Assembly (NCBI RefSeq): GCF_016424485.1
Contig: NZ_JAELUP010000103.1
Location: 248,001-312,000, forward strand
DNA: 64,000 nt
DNA from: Paenibacillus roseus
Lineage (GTDB): Bacteria > Bacillota > Bacilli > Paenibacillales > Paenibacillaceae
Reading direction: 5' to 3'
Position 1 is the first letter of the stretch, and every line of letters starts with the position of its first letter. The position numbers and the translations under genes are program-made. A model generated the notes under the pieces. It saw only the letters and a list, made by a program, of their open reading frames with translations, was not told where the DNA came from and did no database searches. This document shows, in pieces, positions 58,829 through 64,000 of the stretch.

Positions 58829-60243
58829 TAAAAAAAACATTCGGCGAGCTGCCCGGCCTATTGCAGGAAGCTAGTCTGACAACATTGGCCGCGTCCGCGT
58901 CTGCCTTTGAAGGCGTGAGCACGGACTCGCGCCGCATAGAGGCCGGGCGGTTGTTTGTGCCGCTGATAGGCGATAACTTTGACGGGCATCATTATGCGCG
59001 CCAAGCAAGAGAACGTGGGGCCGCCGGGGCAATCTGGCAGACGGACCGTCCGGTGCCGCCGGAGCTTGAGGACTGGCCGCTTGTGCTGGTGCCGGATACT
59101 TTGGCTGCACTGCAGCAGCTTGCAGCAGCTTACCGCAGGGAGCTGCCGGTGAAGGTCATCGGCATTACAGGCAGCAACGGCAAAACAACGACGAAGGACA
59201 TGGCGGCGGCTGTTTTGGCCACCGTTTTTCGCGTCCATAAGACGGCAGGCAATTTGAACAATCACATCGGGCTGCCGCTTACGATTCTGGATATGGCTGA
59301 GGATACCGAGGCGGCTGTTCTGGAGATGGGGATGAGCGGTTACGGAGAGATTGAGCTGCTATCAAAGATCGCTCAGCCTGATGCGGCTATCATTACCAAT
59401 ATCGGCGATGCCCATCTGCTTCAACTCGGTTCAAGAGAAGGCATTGCCAAGGCCAAGCTGGAGATTGCCGCCGGGCTCAAGTCTGGAGGATTGCTCCTGT
59501 TCAACGGGGATGAGCCGCTGTTGCATCAGGGGATTTCGCAGCTTCAAGATGCAGCTTCCATGGAAGCCGTATCCTTCGGAACCGATGCAGGCAATGAATG
59601 GAGAGCAGATGATATCAGGGTAACCGTCAATGGTTCCCGTTTTAATTTGGTTAGTGGTGACACAGCTACGGATGAAGCTTTGATTGGATTACATATCCCG
59701 GTTCCTGGAAAACACAATGTGACCAACGCATCCGCGGCTATCGCGGCAGGAGTAAGGTTTGGCGTTCCGGCGGCCCGTGTGGCGGGAGCGTTATCTGGCC
59801 TGCGAATCACCGGCATGCGGATTGAAGCCGTTCGTGCCGCTAACGGCGCTGTCGTACTGAATGACACTTATAATGCGAACCCTACTGCGGTAAGGGCGGC
59901 CATTGATCTGGTAGAGCAGTTGACCGGATTCCGTACGAAGTGGCTTGTACTGGGCGACATGCTGGAGCTTGGCCCCGAGGAGGCGGAGCTGCACCGGCAG
60001 ATTGGCGCTTATATTCATCCGGGCAACCGCGTCGTTGCCCTTGGTCCCCAGTCGCTGGAGACGGCCAAGGCGGCGGCGGAGGCGATCGGGACGGACAACG
60101 TAAAGCATTTTGCCGATAAGACGGAACTTATTGCATACTTGCATGGGGAATTGCATGGCAATGACCTTGTACTCGTGAAAGGCTCAAGAGGTATGAAGAT
60201 GGAGCAAATTGTCCACGCGCTGGAACAAGGCTTGAGGGGGTGA
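58825..60243 (+). CDS. murF: UDP-MurNAc-tripeptide--D-Ala-D-Ala ligase MurF
   Basis: A 472-residue Mur ligase that adds D-Ala-D-Ala to complete the pentapeptide. The P-loop is GITGSNGKTTTKD (about 112-124), then LEMGMSGYGEI and ITNIGDAH. NDTYNANPTA and LGDMLELG are C-terminal family blocks. The GTG at 58825 overlaps the murE stop. B. subtilis keeps murF elsewhere (with ddl); its presence here is the ancestral cluster order. Confidence 0.95.
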   Translation: MIKKTFGELPGLLQEASLTTLAASASAFEGVSTDSRRIEAGRLFVPLIGDNFDGHHYARQARERGAAGAIWQTDRPVPPELEDWPLVLVPDTLAALQQLAAAYRRELPVKVIGITGSNGKTTTKDMAAAVLATVFRVHKTAGNLNNHIGLPLTILDMAEDTEAAVLEMGMSGYGEIELLSKIAQPDAAIITNIGDAHLLQLGSREGIAKAKLEIAAGLKSGGLLLFNGDEPLLHQGISQLQDAASMEAVSFGTDAGNEWRADDIRVTVNGSRFNLVSGDTATDEALIGLHIPVPGKHNVTNASAAIAAGVRFGVPAARVAGALSGLRITGMRIEAVRAANGAVVLNDTYNANPTAVRAAIDLVEQLTGFRTKWLVLGDMLELGPEEAELHRQIGAYIHPGNRVVALGPQSLETAKAAAEAIGTDNVKHFADKTELIAYLHGELHGNDLVLVKGSRGMKMEQIVHALEQGLRG

Positions 60244-60247
60244 GGAT

Positions 60248-61210
60248 ATGGACATGAAGGTCATTCTAATGGCAATGGGCGTTTCTTTTCTTCTTGCAGT
60301 GATTATCGGACCTTTGTTCATACCGCTGCTCCGAAGGCTGAAGTTCGGCCAGGAAATTCGCGATGACGGACCGCAGAGCCATCTGAAGAAGAAGGGGACG
60401 CCGACGATGGGCGGCATCATCATTATGACGGCGCTCACGTTGAGCTTTCTCAAGTTTTCAGACAAGACAACCGATTTTTGGATATTGCTCGTAGCATCAC
60501 TGGGCTTCGGCCTGATCGGATTTCTCGATGATTATATTAAAATCGCATTCAAACGTTCGCTTGGTCTGACAGCCAGACAAAAACTTGTCGGCCAGCTGTT
60601 TTTTTCCATTCTGATGTGCGTGCTGCTCTACTCGATTCATCACAGTACGGCAATTACAGTCCCGGGGACGCACTGGAGCTTTGATCTTGGCTGGTTTTAC
60701 TATGTATTTGTTGTCATCATCCTGTTCGCTACCAGCAATTCCGTTAACTTCACGGATGGTGTGGACGGTCTGCTGTCCGGGACGAGCGCCCTGGCGTTCG
60801 GAGCGTTTACGCTTATTGCGATGAATGTATCCGAGCCGGAGTCAGCCGTTTTTTCAGCTGCCATGATTGGAGCCGTGCTGGGCTTTCTGGTCTTTAATGC
60901 CCATCCGGCGAAGGTATTCATGGGTGATACAGGCTCTCTCGGAATCGGAGGGGGGCTCGCTGCAGTAGCGATTTTGACTAAAACGGAGCTGCTGCTCATT
61001 GTCATCGGCGGAGTGTTCGTGCTTGAGATGCTGTCTGTAATTTTGCAGGTAGGTTCATTCAAGCTGCGGAAGAAGCGGATTTTCAAGATGAGTCCGATTC
61101 ACCATCATTTCGAGCTGTCCGGCTGGTCGGAGTGGCGCGTAGTGACCACCTTCTGGCTGGTTGGGCTGTTGTTCGCCGCATTAGGTTTGTTCCTGCACAG
61201 AGGGTTATAA
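60248..61210 (+). CDS. mraY: Phospho-N-acetylmuramoyl-pentapeptide-transferase MraY
   Basis: A 320-residue membrane enzyme with about ten helices that makes lipid I from UDP-MurNAc-pentapeptide and undecaprenyl phosphate. Catalytic blocks are FLDDYIKI, NFTDGVDGL and the HHHFELSGWSE loop near the C-terminus. GGGGGTGAGG lies before the ATG; the gap to murF is 4 bp. A strong hairpin follows at 61253-61292. Confidence 0.96.
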   Translation: MDMKVILMAMGVSFLLAVIIGPLFIPLLRRLKFGQEIRDDGPQSHLKKKGTPTMGGIIIMTALTLSFLKFSDKTTDFWILLVASLGFGLIGFLDDYIKIAFKRSLGLTARQKLVGQLFFSILMCVLLYSIHHSTAITVPGTHWSFDLGWFYYVFVVIILFATSNSVNFTDGVDGLLSGTSALAFGAFTLIAMNVSEPESAVFSAAMIGAVLGFLVFNAHPAKVFMGDTGSLGIGGGLAAVAILTKTELLLIVIGGVFVLEMLSVILQVGSFKLRKKRIFKMSPIHHHFELSGWSEWRVVTTFWLVGLLFAALGLFLHRGL

Positions 61211-61252
61211 TGGGTTCAAGGGAACTTGTGTATGAAGTTTATATCGGCTGAT

Positions 61253-61292
61253 GCCCGGCTGGGCAAGAGGAAGGTCTCTTGTGCCAGCCGGG
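61253..61292 (+). terminator. Intergenic hairpin between mraY and murD
   Basis: CCCGGCTGGgCAAGAG pairs with CTCTTGtgCCAGCCGGG around a 6-base loop, followed only by TTTAAC. With so short a T run it may be a partial terminator or attenuator. The murD ATG is 28 bp further on. Confidence 0.65.
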
Positions 61293-61319
61293 TTTAACAG
61301 GTAAGGGGTTGCGAATAAG

Positions 61320-62747
61320 ATGAATCATCCGAGTCTATACCGCGGACAGCAGGTTGTTGTCCTTGGTTTGGCCAAAAGCGGCGTCAGCGCGGCAAAAGTG
61401 TTTCATACACTTGGCGCCGAGGTGGTCGTAAATGATAAAAAAACACGCGAACAAAGTCCGGAGGCAGGCGAACTGGAGGCGTTAGGAATTACTGTCATCT
61501 GCGGCAGCCATCCGGATCATTTAATAACAGAACATACAGCGCTTGTCGTCAAAAACCCGGGGATTCCTTATCAGGCTCCGCCTGTTCAGCAGGCGCTTCA
61601 ATTCGGAATCGAGATTGTAACCGAGGTGGAGGTAGCTTATGCGCTGTCTCCGGCTCCCATGATCGGCATTACAGGCTCCAATGGGAAGACGACTACCACC
61701 ACCTGGATAGGTGAACTCCTGCAGACGGCCGGGTTGTCCCCGATTGTAGCAGGCAATATCGGCACGCCGCTGTGCGAAGCGGCAACCCGGGCGGAAGCGA
61801 GCCAGTGGATTGTAGCGGAACTGAGCAGCTTCCAATTGAAAGGAACGAGCTCGTTCCGGCCGCGAGTCGGCGTACTGCTCAATTTGGCGGAAACCCATCT
61901 GGACTATCATGGCAGCATGGAGGATTACGTTGCTTCCAAAGCGAGGCTGTTTGCCAATATGACGCCGGAAGATACGGCTGTGCTGAGTTGGGATGATCCG
62001 ATCTGCCGCGAGCTTGCGACAACTGTGCAGGCGAAGCTGCTGCCGTTCTCGCTGACGCAGCGTTTGGAGCAGGGCGTATACATGGAACCGCCTTATCCGA
62101 CTGCTCCGGAGGAATCGGAAGCTGTGGACCGGCAGATTGTGTACCGGGACAGTAAAGGGAGTCTGCAAGAGATTGTTGCTGTTAGTGAGCTTGGTATTCC
62201 GGGACGACATAATGCAGCCAATGCGCTGGCAGCAGTTGCCGCATCGCTGGCGGCGGGAGCGCCTGCTGAGAAGCTGGCTCTGCCGCTGCGCGAATTCCGC
62301 GGCGTAGAGCACAGGCTTGAGCTGGTCTCCATCAAAAACGGCATCACCTACTACAACGACTCCAAGGCTACGAATCCGACCGCAACCACAATGTCAGTCA
62401 GATCGCTTAAGGGGGGCATTATTCTGATTGCGGGCGGCCTGGACCGCGGCTCGGATTACATGGAGTTGCTGCCGCTGTTCCAGGAGCGGGTGAAAGGGCT
62501 TGTCGTGATTGGACAGACGCGTGAGAAGCTTGCCCGTGTAGCAGAGTTGGCAGGTTTAGCAAGCGTCATTATCGTCGAACCTGAAGAGGTAGCCGATGAT
62601 ACGCTCCGCGCCGCAGTTCGTCATGCGGCTTTAATAGCCGAGCCGGGAGATACGATATTGCTGTCCCCTGCTTGCGCAAGTTGGGATATGTTTGCCTCCT
62701 ATGAACAGCGCGGGCGCATTTTTAAAGATTCGGCGCATACCTTGTAA
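61320..62747 (+). CDS. murD: UDP-N-acetylmuramoylalanine--D-glutamate ligase MurD
   Basis: A 475-residue Mur ligase that adds D-Glu. The N-terminal GLAKSGVSAAKVF binds the UDP part, the ATP loop is GITGSNGKTTTTTW (about 115-128), and NLAETHLDYHGS and YNDSKATNPTAT complete the active site. AGGGG lies about 12 bases before the ATG. The stop overlaps a short hairpin before spoVE. Confidence 0.95.
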   Translation: MNHPSLYRGQQVVVLGLAKSGVSAAKVFHTLGAEVVVNDKKTREQSPEAGELEALGITVICGSHPDHLITEHTALVVKNPGIPYQAPPVQQALQFGIEIVTEVEVAYALSPAPMIGITGSNGKTTTTTWIGELLQTAGLSPIVAGNIGTPLCEAATRAEASQWIVAELSSFQLKGTSSFRPRVGVLLNLAETHLDYHGSMEDYVASKARLFANMTPEDTAVLSWDDPICRELATTVQAKLLPFSLTQRLEQGVYMEPPYPTAPEESEAVDRQIVYRDSKGSLQEIVAVSELGIPGRHNAANALAAVAASLAAGAPAEKLALPLREFRGVEHRLELVSIKNGITYYNDSKATNPTATTMSVRSLKGGIILIAGGLDRGSDYMELLPLFQERVKGLVVIGQTREKLARVAELAGLASVIIVEPEEVADDTLRAAVRHAALIAEPGDTILLSPACASWDMFASYEQRGRIFKDSAHTL

Positions 62748-62768
62748 GTAGGGGGCAAGTCCCTACTT
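62746..62768 (+). terminator. Short hairpin between murD and spoVE
   Basis: AAGTAGGG (62746-62753) pairs with CCCTACTT (62761-62768) and is followed by TCTC. It overlaps the murD stop. It is probably a weak or regulatory hairpin rather than a strong terminator. Confidence 0.5.
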
Positions 62769-62793
62769 TCTCACGCAAAGGGTGTTGAAGTGT

Positions 62794-63891
62794 ATGGCCA
62801 AGTCAAAATCCGCTCCAGATATATGGCTCATCGTCTCCATTTTACTCATTCTGACGATTGGCCTTATCATGGTGTACAGCGCTAGCGCTGTACTGAGCTT
62901 TAATGAATTCGGAGACTCCTTCTATTATTTGAAAAGGCAGATGCTGTTTGCACTGTTAGGCGTCGGGGCGATGTTTCTGACAATGAACACCGATTATTGG
63001 GCTTGGCGCAAGATTTCCAAGCCGGGGCTGCTGATCTGCTTCGGTCTGCTCATTCTTGTGTTGATCCCTGGAATCGGCGTCGTTCGCGGAGGAGCGCGAA
63101 GCTGGCTTGGCATTGGCTCCTTCGGCATTCAGCCATCCGAATTTATGAAGCTGGCCATGGTCATCTTTCTGTCGAAGATGCTGGCGGACAGGCAGGGTCA
63201 GATCACTTCATTTACGAAAGGGCTGCTGCCTCCTCTTTCAATTATGGGCGCCGCCTTCGGCCTCATTATGCTGCAGCCGGATCTTGGAACCGGCACGGTA
63301 ATGGTAGGAGCGTCGCTGCTGGTTATTTTTACGGCCGGAGCGCGGCTTGCCCATCTGGGCTCACTTGCGCTGTTGGGCGTCGCCGGTCTCGTCGGACTGG
63401 TGCTTGCCGCGCCGTACCGGCTGCAGCGGATTACCGCTTTCCTTGATCCGTGGCAGGACCCGCTTGGTGCAGGATATCAGGCGATCCAATCGCTGTATGC
63501 GATTGGTCCCGGCGGTCTTGTCGGGCTTGGACTGGGCATGAGCAGGCAAAAGTATAACTATCTGCCTGAGCCGCAAACTGATTTTATATTTTCGATTCTT
63601 GCCGAGGAGCTTGGATTTATCGGTGGAATGGCGATCATCATGCTGTTTCTGATAGTGGTTTGGCGCGGCATTCGTGCTGCCATTACCGCACCGGATTCGT
63701 TTGGCAGCTTGCTGGCGGTAGGAATTACCGGTATTATTGCGGTTCAGGTGTTAATCAATATTGGTGTAGTAATCGGCATGTTCCCGGTTACCGGAATTAC
63801 GCTCCCGCTTGTCAGCTATGGGGGGTCATCCTTGACGCTCCTGCTGACGGCGCTCGGCATTCTACTTAATATATCCCGCTATTCGAGGTGA
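62794..63891 (+). CDS. spoVE: SEDS glycosyltransferase SpoVE/FtsW
   Basis: A 365-residue SEDS-family membrane glycosyltransferase with about ten helices that polymerises lipid II. Family landmarks are MVYSASAVLS, GARSWLGIGSFGIQPSEFMKLA (with its conserved Glu), LLQPDLGT-type LMLQPDLGTGTVM and PLVSYGGSSLTLLL. Position between murD and murG matches B. subtilis spoVE, which works with SpoVD on the spore cortex; a vegetative FtsW role cannot be excluded by sequence. The ATG at 62794 follows AAAGGG by 10 bases. Confidence 0.92.
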   Translation: MAKSKSAPDIWLIVSILLILTIGLIMVYSASAVLSFNEFGDSFYYLKRQMLFALLGVGAMFLTMNTDYWAWRKISKPGLLICFGLLILVLIPGIGVVRGGARSWLGIGSFGIQPSEFMKLAMVIFLSKMLADRQGQITSFTKGLLPPLSIMGAAFGLIMLQPDLGTGTVMVGASLLVIFTAGARLAHLGSLALLGVAGLVGLVLAAPYRLQRITAFLDPWQDPLGAGYQAIQSLYAIGPGGLVGLGLGMSRQKYNYLPEPQTDFIFSILAEELGFIGGMAIIMLFLIVVWRGIRAAITAPDSFGSLLAVGITGIIAVQVLINIGVVIGMFPVTGITLPLVSYGGSSLTLLLTALGILLNISRYSR

Positions 63892-63898
63892 TGCGTCC

Positions 63899-64000
63899 AT
63901 GCGAATTGTACTGACCGGCGGCGGCACGGGGGGACATATATATCCCGCTCTTGCTGTCGGCAAGCAAGCCCAACAGGAAATACCCGGGACTTCTCTCCTC
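63899..64000 (+). CDS. murG: UDP-GlcNAc transferase MurG, N-terminal part (3' end outside window)
   Basis: The first 34 residues of MurG, which converts lipid I to lipid II. The glycine-rich nucleotide-sugar loop GGGTGGHIYPALAVG (about 8-22) with its catalytic His is clear. GAGGTGATG near the ATG is the ribosome site and overlaps the spoVE stop. The gene runs off the right edge. Confidence 0.93.
   Translation, partial: MRIVLTGGGTGGHIYPALAVGKQAQQEIPGTSLL

Overview
The window looks like chromosomal core DNA of an endospore-forming, Gram-positive bacterium of the Paenibacillus group. The evidence is gene order matching the Bacillus subtilis yqeY-yqf-era-recO-glyQS-dnaG-sigA block, sporulation genes (yqfC, yqfD, an RsfA/GerR-type regulator, spoVD, spoVE), a type B RNase P RNA, a glycyl T-box, bacillithiol synthesis (bshC), and a division/cell-wall cluster that keeps murF between murE and mraY. 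Base composition is moderate and almost all genes point to the + strand. This placement is an inference from gene content; no 16S or tRNA gene lies in the window.

Layout. 1-2.4 kb: the 3' end of addA, an anchored hypothetical protein and a HIT hydrolase. 2.4-6.3 kb: rpsU-yqeY, then nfeD-like/floA membrane-organisation genes. 6.3-6.8 kb: a gene-free stretch with a terminator, a 214-bp MITE-like palindrome, an interspersed repeat and a sigma-E-like promoter. 6.8-14.5 kb: yqfC-yqfD-phoH-pgpH-ybeY-dgkA-era-yqzL-recO. 14.5-22.4 kb: T-box-glyQ-glyS, a PPDK-regulatory-type protein, a DUF188 protein, dnaG and sigA. 22.5-25.2 kb: a membrane protein, trmK and yqfO. 25.3-25.8 kb: rnpB. 25.8-32 kb: a more variable stretch with a subtilase, small proteins, an anchored flavoprotein and a transglycosylase. 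32-35.9 kb: nifZ-type desulfurase-thiI, TerC and a membrane protein. 35.9-42 kb: typA-ylaH-LCP-flavin protein-ylaJ-PIN/PhoH. 42-46 kb: an orphan solute-binding protein, a secreted coiled-coil protein, a DUF2626 protein and the RsfA-type regulator. 46.3-64 kb: panE-DUF3397-bshC-ahcY and then mraZ-rsmH-ftsL-pbpB-spoVD-murE-murF-mraY-murD-spoVE-murG, running off the right edge.

The genes fall into three main working groups: RNA and translation maintenance (ybeY, era, rnpB, trmK, glyQS, thiI, typA), replication and sigma-factor control (recO, dnaG, sigA, addA), and peptidoglycan synthesis with septation and spore cortex (mraZ to murG).

The most unusual signal is an interspersed repeat family. 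A full unit is about 100 bp and has two hairpins: an A/T-rich one bounded by AATATAAG and CTTATATT, and a second built from GCGAAACGAGGCTTT and AAAGCCGTTTACGC and ending in CTTG. I find three full copies and at least five partial ones. All are intergenic, all are in the same (+) orientation, and most lie just downstream of a terminator or just upstream of a start codon. One copy has been hit by a palindromic MITE with an 8-bp target duplication. Another shares its first arm with a perfect 25-bp terminator stem, so the two hairpins would exclude each other.
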